The notes below the pieces were generated by a model, which saw nothing but the letters and a program-made list of their open reading frames with translations, had not been told where the DNA came from and ran no database searches. A DNA stretch of 64,000 nucleotides from Circinella umbellata (Eukaryota; Mucoromycota; Mucoromycetes; Mucorales; Lichtheimiaceae): contig JAIWNF010000054.1 in NCBI GenBank assembly GCA_025093555.1, positions 232,929 through 296,928 on the forward strand, written 5' to 3'. Each line of letters opens with the position of its first letter. Position 1 is the first letter of the stretch. Positions 26,051 to 37,800 of the stretch are shown here, in pieces. The position numbers were made by a program, and so were the translations under genes.

Positions 26051-26341
26051 GTGCAATTTTATTCAGATAAAGTTGAAGTAGTTCACTGCAACTACCAATC
26101 TGAACTGATAGAGTGCTGGTTACAGAAAGAGCAAAGCACAAAAGTGGAAGATATGACTCAATGTGACAATGTGGAGGCTCCAATTCTCACTAAGTATTTC
26201 GAGAAGTTACAAAACCATATAGTTAAGGATGGCAAACAAGGTCCATAAGAATATGGATTACAACTACCTTCTCCATATTTTGCATTATACTCTGGGCCTA
26301 CTGATCCTAAAAAGTTATATCACCCTCATGTTTTTCTTTGG
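26051..26341 (+). pseudogene. Fragment of a second DUF6729-type gene
   Basis: The plus-strand frame ILTKYFEKLQNHIVKDGKQGP(stop)EYG...PSPYFALYS..DPKKLYHPHVFLWY lines up with the zinc-domain start of the exonuclease element at 18.4-18.5 kb (IDQYLSSIYSRFKK, PKEYD, PSFALENVVLDPKSY, HVFLWY). The stop TAA at 26246 sits where the other copy has Lys. The frame ends in TGA right after the motif, so the Cys pair and the exonuclease are missing. Confidence 0.65.
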
Positions 26342-26390
26342 TACATATGAAGGTGCTGTAATGTATATATACTTTTGTTATATGATTCTA

Positions 26391-26453
26391 TAGATAGATA
26401 AATAGATATATAGAAGGATGGATGGATGGATAGATAGGTAGAGGATTTTGTAA

Positions 26454-26483
<30 letters not shown>
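26391..26483. repeat. Microsatellites: GATA/GGAT then (AT)n
   Basis: ATAGATAGATAAATAGATAT, then GGATGGATGGATAGATAG, then about 14 AT pairs at 26456-26483, directly left of the GC-rich Helitron end. Confidence 0.85.
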
Positions 26484-26489
<6 letters not shown>

Positions 26490-26513
26490 CAGTATACTAA
26501 TATACTAGAATGC

Positions 26514-26705
26514 TATAGGCTCTTAGTAAATCACTAGTGGTCCCTGTCTCGCTTCGCTCGACTGAATGAGCCACTTCGCTTCGCTTCATGTCATTCAATG
26601 GGTCCACGTCGCAAGGGGGGTAAACCCCCCCTTGACCCCCCCCATTGGGGGCAAGCCCCCAAACCCCCATCCGGTACTCGCTCAAAGCTGCATTCGAGGA
26701 TATCA
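26514..26705 (-). other. GC-rich block, probable 3' end region of the Helitron
   Basis: Contains cgcttcgctcg-type words, runs of G and C that can fold on each other (ggggggtaaacccccc, cccattgggggcaagccccc), and on the minus strand ...GGACCACTAGT, which offers a CTAG end. Helitrons end in CTRR with a hairpin just before it. Lying 230 bp downstream of the helicase stop, this is the best candidate terminus, but the exact end is not proven. Confidence 0.4.
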
Positions 26706-26937
26706 TACAAAGATATATTTCTTCTTTTTACCTATCCAGTTAAAAGTATCTCTCTTTTGCTATACAAAAATACAATTCTACTTATAAGAACTTACCTTAT
26801 GTAACATACTAAGAATGAGATTTATTTAGGAGAGTAATGTTTATGGTTAAGGAAATATATAAAGAGTAAAGAGAGAACAAATAAAAATAGAAAAAGTGAT
26901 GTAAGAGTGATTAATTTGTAGAGACGTAATCGTAAAG

Positions 26938-29900
26938 CTAAAGTACTTCTGTGTATACAACATTCCTCGTGTATATACCTTCCTGACCATTAATGGTTGA
27001 TTCATCACGGTCTAATGTAATAAAGATCGAATTTGGTGTTCTTACTCGTGAAAAAGCGACATATAATAACCCATGAGTGAAGACAGGGTTTGGCAAATAA
27101 AGACCAATGGTGTCGAAAGTTTGTCCTTGAGCTTTGTTGATTGTCATTGAAAATGCAAGACGTATTGGGAATTGGGTGCGTTGGAATTCAATAGGACACT
27201 CACTTTTTTTTGATGTGATGGTAATGCGAGGCAATAAAACTATTTCACCTATATGTGTGCCAGTGGCAATTTGAGCTTCAATAACATTTCGACGAAAAGA
27301 TATACAAATTAGACGTGTTCCATTACAGAGACCTTGTGAAGTATTAAGATTACGCAAGAGCATGACAGGACATCCTGGTTTGAGTTTTAATGTATGTGGG
27401 GGAAGACCAGATGGAGAAAGAGAATTTAAAATTTCGGTTGGATATGACAAAGATTCTTCTGGATCAACCATGCTATCAGCACTTAAATATTCTTCAGTTG
27501 TTCCGGGAAATTTTGATTGTAAAATGGCTTCGTTAATTGTTGCTACGTCAACATTTTTTGGTGTGAGGATAGCTCGTGACATTAGAAATTCGCGAGAAGG
27601 AGTAGTAGAGAGCATATCACCATATATTGTGTCAATCAGAGTTAAAAGGTTGTATCCAGGCATTAACATGGAATTACGAAGCTTAATACGATCCTCAGTT
27701 TCTGGAGCAATTTGCTCTCTGTTTTCACCTATTCGTAATAAATACTCTGCAAATTCTCGTAGCTGTTCAGAGTTGTGAGTGTTGTTTGCTTGCTGGACAC
27801 GCATATTAGTTTGAAGACGACATACTTGCGTATGACGCCATATACTTGATCTTTTCAAACTTTGAGCAACAATTTGTGCGCGTGATGCATTGGGAATAAC
27901 AGGTAAAACCTAAGAGAAATATTGAAAATAAATTAGGTATAACAATATAATAGATATTATCAACCTAAATTTAAATGCTAATTAACTTATTATACCTGAC
28001 GAAAGTCACCGCCGAAAACAATTAGTTTTCCACCAAAAGGTACGTGTTCTAAGGCAAGGTCTACAGATTTCATCAAATCCTGCATACTGCGATTAACACA
28101 TTCAATAAGATCCTTACTGATCATTGAAGCTTCATCCCATATAATTAAAGTCGTTAATTTTAAAAGCTGTGCTGTGGCAGATCGCGGAGTAAATGAACAA
28201 AATGATGTATGATCAAGGTCAAGAGGAATCTTAAATAAAGAGTGAGCAGTTCTACCACCTTCCATTAAAAGTGCAGCAGTACCACTGGTTGCGACAGCAA
28301 GAGCAATGTCACCTTGACGTCTGACACGATCAAGAAGAGCATTAAATATATAAGTTTTTCCTGTGCCACCAGGACCATCAACAAAGTAAACTTTAGGCTC
28401 AGTATTTGGACGTTCTAAAGCGTTGCATACATTGTCGAATACATTTTGTTGATCATTGTTAAAATTGAGCACTGGTGCGGGATGACGATTTAATCTTTCA
28501 GCAATGTCGCGTTGTTAACGAATAAGAAAAGGTTCAGCTGGTTGTTGATTGTTATCATTTTGTTGAGTTCTATCAGGAAGAGTGAAACCATCGAATTCCG
28601 TGAGTGATCGTGATGTAGTTGCCATGATAGATTCAATTGCAAGTAGAGCTTGTCCGTATATATCATCAGATTCTGGTAAAGATTGGTCATTTGCTTCATT
28701 TCTTGCAGTATGTAAAAAATCCTCAGAAAGATTTGATCGATATGCCATCCATAGAGCATGTGGATCTTCTGGGCTACAATAAGTTAAGATCACGGAAAAA
28801 AGCTGTCTTAAAGCAGCAGGGAGCTGATATGATGCTGCTTGTTCCAGGCAACCTTCCCATTCTTGCTGTCCCGTAAGTAGTCCGCGCCTTCTTGCAGCAG
28901 CTTGAAATGATGGCATAAGCTCATTTTCAACGGTTTTAAGCTCATTGAAAGAAGTTGCTCCGGGAACATGATATAATAGTAATCTGAGATGGTATTTTTC
29001 TACTTGACTCGGAGAAACAGCATACATACGTCCAATAGTAGCACCATGTCCTCGTTCACGAATTTTCCAACGACGATCAGATTTTACAAAAACATAGTTC
29101 TCAGGAAAGTCAGGATACAATACCTGGCGGCCATCCTCATTTTCAATATTGTAATTGAACCAAGCTGTTAAACTCGTTTCATGTACACGATCAACAATAG
29201 TCGTCGGGTCATCATCTTCATTGAAATACGCCAGTTGTTCATCTTCAAGGTGTATAGCCAAGCGTTGGTGGTTTGGAAATTCCTTATGTAAAGAGAATGA
29301 GAAGAGACGCCAACAGCCTTCGCATGCAGAAATATATCTTGCATCAAGATATGTTTTGATTTCGTTCATAGATGGATCGGCTTGCTCGTTTGTTGTACTT
29401 TGAGCATTTGATTGTCGCTGATTTTGAGATACCACCACTGCTGCACGATCATGACCCTTATACACATATTTATAAACATACTTGATAGAAGCAATCGAAG
29501 TACATATCTCTACATTGATGTGAGCGTCATATTTAGTACATAAAAATATATTGTGAGGTACCACCCATCGATTATCCATCCGAACACCATTTTTATAAAC
29601 ATGATCATTGTTGTTTCTACGTCGCCTATAAACAGGATACCCATTTTCGCTCATATTTGTTTCATCTGAAAGCTGCTTGGGAAAACGTTTTGAACATGCA
29701 CCACCTTGCATACATGGCGATCGAGAATTAAGGTCTCCGCAAGGTCCATGCATCATTAACCTTTCTACTGTTGCACGTGCAGCTGGGTATTGGTCTGCAT
29801 TGGGCAGTTCGGCTGATACAATGTCATCGACATCTTCAGGTGTTCGCGGTTTATCACTTTGTGCCAAAATGAGCAAAATATGAGCATGTGGAAGACCACG

Positions 29901-31822
29901 CTTCTGAAATTCCACAGTATGTACATGTCCGACTACTTTACCGAGAACCATATTCTTTGTGAGATCATGCATCAATTCTTTCAGTTTCATTTTGAACACA
30001 CGAACACAAATGTCAGGTCGCTCTGCCGCCGTCTGTCCTGGGAGAAGGGAGTCTTGGATCTCATGCCATCTGGGATTGGTGGTCATAGTAACAAATATAT
30101 CTGGTTTTCCAAAGCGTCGTACAATACTCATGGCGTCCTGATAAAGTTGTTTCATATGACGTGGACCTCCAATAAAAGATGAGGGCAGTATAACTCGCTT
30201 ACCGACATTCGCCATATCATTATCACCAAGATCGACAGCATCTGCAACACTTTTATACAAATCCGAACGTAGTTTGTCCTGATTGCTCCTGATATAGTTA
30301 AGACGCTCAGACTCCACCTTGGCGTACATGTCGGTAATATACTGTTGAAACAGCTTACCAAAGCGATGCAAATCGTTCTGTCCTTCACTATTATCATTGT
30401 TGCTACGAATCATCAACCGATATTTATAGAAATCCATGCATGTTACACGACTGCCATCAATACATTGTGCTCCAATGTTCCAACCCTCATCGCCTAAATA
30501 TTGTATTTGTTAATAATCAGGTATTCTAAACTTTATACTAAATATTAAATACGGTAAATAATAATTCAAGCTACCTTGTGGAAACATCAACACATAGTGC
30601 ATGGCATCATAGAAACGATGGTTAACTGATATCCGTTGCATTTGATTTGATCGAGTTTGCACTACAATATCACGATCTCCACTCTGGCCTTCGTGAGCAC
30701 CATCCACAATTAATAGTCCAACCTCGTCTCCTGTTGGTCTATTGTAGCGTCGTTGATCCGGTGTACCTTCAGCACGAATTACCAGTGTAACATCACTTAC
30801 ATCTTCATTTCTCAACCGGGTAGCCATGTTATTAAAAGCTTGAGCAAACGGACATATACGATGCATCAAAGTTTGTAAAGTGTTTAAGACCTCCATGTCG
30901 ATTGAGGCGTTAGTATGATTGCGACGTATGTCTAATTGTCTCTCCATGGATGGATCATGAACATAGATTTGTGCAAAAGATGGTGTATCTTGATCCGTGT
31001 TTGGGAGCAAAGAACCAATCAGATGATACACCTCACCATGGATACGAAAATTATAAGCACCACCACGCGAATTTGCAACAGTATGATCGATACTGGCACC
31101 AAGTGACGCGAAGCTCAATGCATTGTTATATGCACGAATATTAGAACGGAAGTTCTTTGATGTAGTATCATTACCACGTAGTAGCTGTCCTATTTCTGTT
31201 GGAGTAGGACTTAATGGTGAAAGTCTAACAGCTCCTTTGTTACAGCATAAATGGAACTCAGGTGTTCTATTGGACGAACTTCCCACACGTTCCAGAACCC
31301 ACATATGTGCCTGACAATGGCTGCACTGACGATCCATTAATCCAAGTGAATGACGTTCAGGGATATGATTTGAGGAAACGCGCGCGAGAACAACAGGAGC
31401 CTATACAAATAAGGTCTTTTAAGTAAAAAAAACGAAAACATAATATGTAAAAAGCTTTCTAAAAACAGGTTATTATTATTACTTCCGTGTTTGCAGGGTT
31501 AGCTGTACAATGACGCGAAGTTCTTCGTGAATGGCCGAACTGGCCACAACTTGGGCATTGAGGTTCTGACTAATACCATTGTGGATCAAGAATTAATGAT
31601 TGCGTTCTTTCTTTTCTCTCTATCCCAACTAATATTACTTACGGATTGCTGTTGCAAAGAACCACTGTCATTACTTGAATGGTTTCTTTGTTCCTGATCA
31701 TTCACGAAAATTGTTTCATTCTCAGTACGAATGCTTAATCGAGCTGGATTCATTAAACAATCTCGGTGAGTTCTACGGGAATGACCGGGCTGATGGCATG
31801 AAGGACAAATTGGAGTGCTCAT
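26938..31822 (-). pseudogene. Helitron Rep-helicase, one nonsense codon
   Basis: Five exons join in frame: 31643-31822, 31483-31569, 30575-31400, 27996-30493 and 26938-27909 (1521 codons with stop). Exons 1-2 each hold a zinc knuckle (CPSCHQPGHSRRTHRDC, CPSCGQFGHSRRTSRHC). Exon 3 has a Cys-pair motif (CSHCQAHMW). Exon 4 holds the Rep nuclease: HTVEFQKRGLPHAHILL (HUH) and KYVYKYVYKGHDRA (Tyr), then RYISACEGCWRLF. Next comes a Pif1-type helicase: DGPGGTGKTYIFNALL (Walker A), LIIWDEASM (Walker B), GGDFRQV, and in exon 5 SMTINKAQGQTFD and YVAFSRV. The only fault is TAA at 28515, in the linker between Rep and helicase, where CAA is likely ancestral. It moves DNA by rolling-circle replication with host help. 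Confidence 0.93.
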
Positions 31823-32130
31823 TTTATAAATATGTTGTAGTTTGTAAAATAAAAATGTAAAAAACGTTAAGCAAAAAAAAAAAGAGCTTTATTGTAATAT
31901 TACTTATACAGGTCGGTGTTGTTAAGCTGACTCTAAGTATTTCCTTTTTTAGGTTTTATAAAATCTAAACTTTTTAGTAGTATAGATAATGTATTTAGTG
32001 ATCCTATGTTATATAATTGAAATAGTACTCAAATGCATATAATATGGCCACAAAGTAAAACATATCCAAGATGGCGTTGTACTAATAGCTGTTGTGGAAG
32101 GTCTACCAAATCACTTACACAGGGGTCATT
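31823..32130. other. Helitron 5' flank, non-coding
   Basis: AT-rich sequence upstream of the Helitron start; the element's 5' TC end should be here but cannot be fixed by eye. No other gene seen. Confidence 0.4.
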
Positions 32131-32541
32131 GTGGTGAACCACCATAATAACACATATATTCCATCCATTCATGAATAATTGGCCAAACATCATTCCGTCA
32201 AGGATAAAAGATATAACCAATTATACACTATTATTTACTTTGATTCGTTCTTATTATTAATCTGGTTAAAAAAGGAACATCAAAGAAAGAATGAGATTAG
32301 TAACAACTGTTACAAACGGTTTCAGAGAATGATCTAGAATTAATATTTATAATAGAACAAATATAATAGGTCCTCTCATCCATTCGTATAAAACATAGTA
32401 TAGCCATGATCAGATAAAATAAGATAGTTACATAATTTAGAAAAGATATAAAAGAGTAGTTCTTTTATTTCAGGAATAAACAGATTCTCAACTATATTTT
32501 ACTTTAGTCCCATCTTTCTATTTTTTACTACTTGTATTTAT
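32131..32541 (+). promoter_or_regulatory. Repeat module C with TATA box
   Basis: Near-identical to module B (20393-20800) over about 405 bp, including the GTGGTGAACCACC start and ATATAAAAGAGTAG near 32446. The two differ visibly only at the last few bases (actactcatattt against actacttgtattt). Here it runs straight into a Merlin-type transposase frame. Confidence 0.75.
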
Positions 32542-32990
32542 CTCAGTCATGTTCTTATAATAGGAAGGCTGATTTACATAAGATACTTTGGTCTATTTAT
32601 AGCTTTATTGCACAAAATATGTCTTTCTCCTTGACCAGACAAGTTGGGTTAGAGCACCATACTATTGCTCAAATTATTCATGATATTTATCAAGTAATGG
32701 ATAATGATATAACAGATGAAGATCTTCTCTTAGGTAATTTTTAAAACTTATTCTTTTCTTTTTTAATAATATATTTTCATTAATATTATATTTCTCTTAA
32801 AATTTAATAGGTGGTCCTGATGTAGATGAAGTTCAAATTGATGAAAGTAAATTTGGCAAAAATAAACATCATCGTGGGCATCCTGTCTTAGGTGTTTGGG
32901 TATTTGGTATAGTGGAAAAGAAGAATGGGAGAGCTGGCAAAGCATTTTTATGCATTGTTTGTACGTATAAAGGGAAGGGAAAAAAATAAT
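32542..32990 (+). pseudogene. Merlin (ISXO2-type) transposase, truncated
   Basis: Two exons around an intron at about 32739-32811. Exon 1 encodes the helix-turn-helix region (LTRQVGLEHHTIAQIIHDIYQ). Exon 2 encodes DEVQIDESKFGKNKHHRGHP and VLGVWVFGIVEKKNGR, the first catalytic Asp box of the ISXO2/Merlin DDE domain (IDESKFGKRKYNRG type). The frame ends about 40 codons later (LCIVCTYKGKGKK then TAA), so the later catalytic residues are gone. The intron argues against bacterial contamination. Confidence 0.82.
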
Positions 32991-33018
32991 GGGGGGTGTA
33001 ATCTTTTAACAAGGGCAG

Positions 33019-33160
33019 GTCTATTTGCACACCCCCTTCTAATGTCTGCCACTAGTGTTTTCACACCCCCAGCTGCCATTTGGCAGTAAATTTCTCTTTA
33101 TTAATATAAGTCGATGTCTATTTGCACACCCCCTCTGACACACCCCTTATCAGTTGATAC
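33019..33160. repeat. Duplicated GTCTATTTGCACACCCCC box
   Basis: The same 18 bp occurs at 33019-33036 and 33116-33133 among other CACACCCC words, with a small hairpin CTGCC-attt-GGCAG at 33073-33086. It resembles transposon end sequence, but I cannot assign it. Confidence 0.5.
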
Positions 33161-33289
33161 CCTGTCTAAAGTCCGCTACCCCATTGGATACATGCTCACT
33201 TACTATTTGAAATAATTTTTTTTTCTTATTTTGTGTATAAGCGAAAAGTAAAAGTAAAATGGAGAGAAGGAATATTATATTAAAAATGA

Positions 33290-33650
33290 GGAATGGAGGA
33301 GAAAAAATATATATTCAGTTTGAACGAATGCTTCCACATCAGATGAACAAATAACAGGAAGAACAGCATCATCGTGGATCTCACTATAAATCCGGAAAGA
33401 CCGGTCGAAGACGTTTTTGAACCTGGGATACCAAAGATCAATGGTTAATACTTCTAGTTTTCTGTCATGGTTTTCATAATAAAGCTTGTTCCATTATATA
33501 TGAGCACCGTGTTTGCCTTGTACAGGAATAATATGTGCATTAGCAAGACGCAGCGCTATCGGATACGTGTGTTTTGACTCAAGTGGATTAATTTGAAAGA
33601 GGAAGGAATATATTGGATTTATAGCCATAGAATGGGATTGGAGCTTTAAA
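33290..33650 (-). pseudogene. Conserved-looking coding remnant, probably transposase
   Basis: The minus strand keeps one frame for about 110 codons: NPLESKHTYPIALRLANAHI, IPVQGKHGAHI(stop)WNKLYY, LTIDLWYPRFKNVFDRSFRI. Codon use looks coding and the frame has a single TAA. The pattern of a short linker before a LWxP segment recalls large fungal transposases (Plavaka or CACTA group), but no catalytic motif is visible, so the family is not settled. Confidence 0.35.
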
Positions 33651-34724
33651 TTGTATCAGAAAGGAACGGAGCATGTTCAGGAACAGAAAACGTACCTTTA
33701 CTGTGTGGATGGAGGATAGCTTTAACACGATGTTGATTATTACATTTATAAACACCATGAATATTTTTGAAGTAGTGGCTCATCATTCGATTATGTCAAC
33801 ATATTTTTCTTGTTCATTCAACAGTTTGATTGCCAATGCACAAATACATCGTTTGTATCTACAAATGGGCTATATACAGTACCTGCATCAAAACAGGTGA
33901 TCAGAATATTGACTACCATATTTAGATTTGGAACATTGACGATTTTACAGGATGTGTGGCGGTTGATGATGATGATGATGATGAGTTTGATTGTAAGTTA
34001 CAGAAGATCCCCGTTAATTTTATAGTGTGGTTTTGAAAATAAGGTGGTGTGTAAAATGACGGATACTATCGGATTTTTTCATATATTGAATACTTCAGCT
34101 CACTAGTGTACTGTATATCTTTTAATGTACATACCAAAATAGGTATTAATTGATAAATTATTGTTATGTGCTTGTGTTCTTAATGAATTTTTGTAACTAT
34201 GTGTTTTTTTATATGAGCACGTCTATACAGAGCTGTTTTATTCTGAAAAAAAGCTATATATACTTCCAAGAGATGCAGAGATAATTGATCTTTTATATTA
34301 TTATATTTTTCATATTTTGCTTTATATACACTAGAACAAAATGATAGTAATCAAATCTAATGTGGGATTGTCATTAGGCTGAGAAGAAAAAACTTAATCC
34401 ATGAACCATGACAACCGATCGCTAGCATTATGGGCTAAAAATAAATATAAGCTGTTTATGGCAACTTGATGTTAGTACGATATCTAAAGGATTCAAGCGA
34501 GGAAAAGAAAAAGAATAACATACAAAAACTCTTATGAAAAACACCTAAGAGACATAATAGAAAACCAGCCAGTCCTGTATGTACAGTAGCCTAGATTTTT
34601 TTTTTAATTAAGAGAATCAGCTATAGACTCTTTTCTTTGTTGAAGGACTTTCAGTATTCTTATCTTCAATTTTCATATGTACTTTTAATAAATCATATCC
34701 CATACCTCCGCTGTTTAGATATAC

Positions 34725-35203
34725 TGTTACGTCCTATTCGGATCGTACGTAATTGATAAAATAAAGAGAAAATATAGAAAGTTCCGAGTAATAGACTTAA
34801 GGAACAAGGAAAGTTGAATCAATATGTAACTTATTCAATAGAAAGAAAAATATATAAAGGGTGGTTTTTATAACCAGCAAATTCAACCAATCAATTAGTT
34901 GGAAAAAGAGCCTATTTCAATAAAAATGAATGAGAGTGAACTAATAGTTATTTTGTGTGAAACGAAGAAGTTATCCTTTTTATACTAATTATTTGATTAT
35001 CTAACTCAATATGAATCTTATTTCAGTTGGAGTGGAATCATGTTCCAGGTAATATATCAAGTATAATTAATTCTTATTGGATAGAGGTAAAGATTATTAT
35101 TGATGGTAAAACTTCTGATATTTGTTTAGGTGATAATACTGATGGTACTGATAGTAATGATAATAATAATAAGAGACTGGAAACCCCGAAAAGAGGGGTA
35201 ACA
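34725..35203. repeat. Probable solo LTR
   Basis: 479 bp starting TGTTAC and ending GTAACA, a perfect 6-bp inverted end of the TG...CA type, with ATAC directly repeated on both sides (34721-34724 and 35204-35207). No coding sequence and no internal region nearby. A 4-bp duplication and the inverted ends fit an LTR left after recombination; no second copy in this window confirms it. Confidence 0.5.
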
Positions 35204-35689
35204 ATACATAAGTTGTACGTATGTACCCCTCTTACATATATTTTACATATATTTATCAGGTAATTTTTTTTTAATTTATCTGTTAAGAATTCAATGTTGC
35301 TTAGGTGCTATGAAAGTGAAATTAATGAAGATGTGAAAATTTTACTATGTTATTTTTACCATTCCTTGATTTTTGGTGAAGTTAATAAGGTGTGCAAATT
35401 TACTGATGTCAAATTAATGAGAATCCTCTGTATCAGTGGCTTTATGTTTTCCAACCTATGAATTTAATTAAAAAATATTAGATAATATGTCAAATAGTAT
35501 CAATTGTTCAAATAAGTTTAGAAATAAAAAAACAATACCAGGTTTCAGCAGCTTCACAACCAAAACTGGGGTTTGCATTCTTGTTCTTGGTATTCTGAAG
35601 CAATGAAGGCATGCTTTCGGCTGTTTTTCTCTTGATCTTTCCCACATTACCTTTTTTCAGAAAGGTTTTTGGTGGTTGCAATTCTTCAA

Positions 35690-37800
35690 GATTTATAAGT
35701 AAGTCGTCGCTAACTGCTTGTAAGTGTTGTAAGAGAGCTTGCAGCTGGTTTGGATATTTATGTAATAGGTTATTAATGTGTACGAGTTGATCATTAATCT
35801 TATCCTCAACAGTTGGGCAATATATGGCTCTGTTATGGAATTAATGGTGTTTTTCTTGTTGTAGTAGTGTTCTCTATATAATTTCATTAGAGTATGAATA
35901 TTGAGTTTACCCATTACTATTATTGATATTACCTTTGGTTGCAGTTTTTTCAGGATAGAGATGCTAGTGTCTTAGAACCAACGTTAAGGAATTTTACTAG
36001 TACGTAGTTGGTGAAATGTGGCAATATGGAAGGTAATAATGGGCTTTGGTATTACATTTACAATTATCGGTTTTCATAATATTACATACCATGTATAAAT
36101 TCTTTGCGAATGGCATAAAATGTAAATTTGGGCATTTTACGCTCTAATTGAGCTAGCTGTTGCCTATGGTTAGGTGGAAGATGAGAAACAACATCAAGGA
36201 TTCTTTATCCAGTTGTCTTTTCTATGCCAAATTCTGTTTTAAAAGATGATAAAATAATTAGCACAAAAATACATATATGACGCGAGGCTATTTCTACTTA
36301 CTTTTAATCTACAGTGTTCATCAATTTGCTCAAAAGTAGAGTATAGATGGCCACTCGATGTTTGAATTGATTTTTTCAAACTAGCATGTGATCCTTCAAC
36401 CCGGTTTATACTATTATTTCCAAAATGTGTGAAATATGCAATATCTCAGCCTACCTACTTTTCACCAAACTCGAGCTTTCTATATTGTTGACCAAATATA
36501 CGTAGATGAAAATAATAATAATTATGAATAGCTTATTGCACAAATAAAGATAGCGTTATAAGTTTACTTACTCGTTTAAATATTGGATGACTTCTTCAGG
36601 TTTCTTGGACCTCACTACTATGTCTTTGTATTTGGCCAAAGTGTTTGTCTCGAATTTTTAATTTGAAACAAGGCACATGTTCGAGAGATTGTCATCATAT
36701 TTATCAGCCCCAAAAAGTTGATGCATTTTTTAAGCTCTTCATAGTCACCCTTGGTATCAAAAAGCTTTTGTAGTGTTGTTCAAAATTACGCCGGACGTGA
36801 ACTTCGCATGATAACTTTTTCAATCAGGAAATATTTTGTCCAAGGCCACTATCAAAGGATTATTACTATCAGTAACAAACGTTAGGGAGACACGGGTTGG
36901 TCAAGTGATCAAACTATATGTTGAAGTTTTTGAATAATCCAAGCATAAATCTCGTTTGTTTCCCAAGATATCAATCCACCAGAAATCCAAAATGTTTTTA
37001 AACTAAAATAGCCAATGTTTCCTATGCCTACAACATTGACAACAGGCATTCGATGCTTGTTCATTTTATATGTATGTTGCGTTAAAATCACTTTCACTGG
37101 AAATTGCGTGCCCGATCAATAGCTGATTGATGTGCCCAAATAAGTGAGATCAGGAACCATTTTTCTCCTTCTTGCTTTGAATCAAACGCGACTTGATATC
37201 CACTCTCGTGGAGCTTCGTAATCAATTGAATTACTATATTATTAGCATCGTTATTGAATACTGCTTGCCGCAAATTAGTAATATCCTTTGGAACAACGAT
37301 CTTGCTCCTACTAGCAAGAAACGACTTGATATCCATTTGATGCATCACTCTTAATCATGTTTATAACAAATACTTAATCATCAGTAGCAAGTTGACGCAG
37401 CATTGGATACAATAATGGTTCCTGTGTTAGTTCATGATTATGTTCCCCCTTACATATAAAAGGAGACAACATGCATCGCTGACGATCGTATTTAATGAGC
37501 GAAAAGTCATACGGAATGAACGTCCAAAACGTTGCGAAAATTCTTTGTGCTGCTCGCTCTGCTTGTTGTCGACAGGATCGATAATTTTACGGTTGTCATT
37601 GGCAACAAATATTTTTGATTTGATGGTATCCTGGTGAATACTGTTGTTAGTTGGCTGGCCATCATGTTTATATTCAAGAATCATTTTTCTTTTATCATCT
37701 TTTTTTTTCCACGGGAAATATTGCTTCTCGTTGTATAAAAAGCAATTCCATTTTTTTCGCCCCATGCAAAGCATGCATTTTCTAACAGCATTATAATTAT
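35690..37800 (-). pseudogene. MULE-type transposase, heavily broken
   Basis: Segments in order on the minus strand: N-terminal FAR1/WRKY-like part (37430-37780, EYKHDGQPTNNS); PKDITNLRQAVFNND and GEKWFLISLIWAHQSAIDRAR (37094-37300); HTYKMNKHRMPVVNVVGIGN with the first DDE Asp region changed (36910-37090); VTDSNNPLIVALDKIFPD, second Asp (about 36830-36890); NRVEGSHASLKKSIQTSSG with the Glu (about 36340-36410). Order and motifs match Mutator-like transposases. Many stops and shifts separate the pieces. I could not find long terminal inverted repeats around it. Confidence 0.82.

Noticed and set aside
26566..26804. Pro-rich open frames in the GC block
   Set aside because: They arise from C and G runs of the probable Helitron end and appear in several frames at once.
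20393..32541. Modules B and C as the two LTRs of one 12-kb retrotransposon
   Set aside because: No TG...CA ends or target duplication, no gag-pol between them, and a third inverted copy (A) precedes a non-retroviral gene.
32542..32990. Bacterial ISXO2 contamination
   Set aside because: The gene carries a GT-AG intron and is embedded in a repeat present elsewhere in the window; Merlin is the eukaryotic form.
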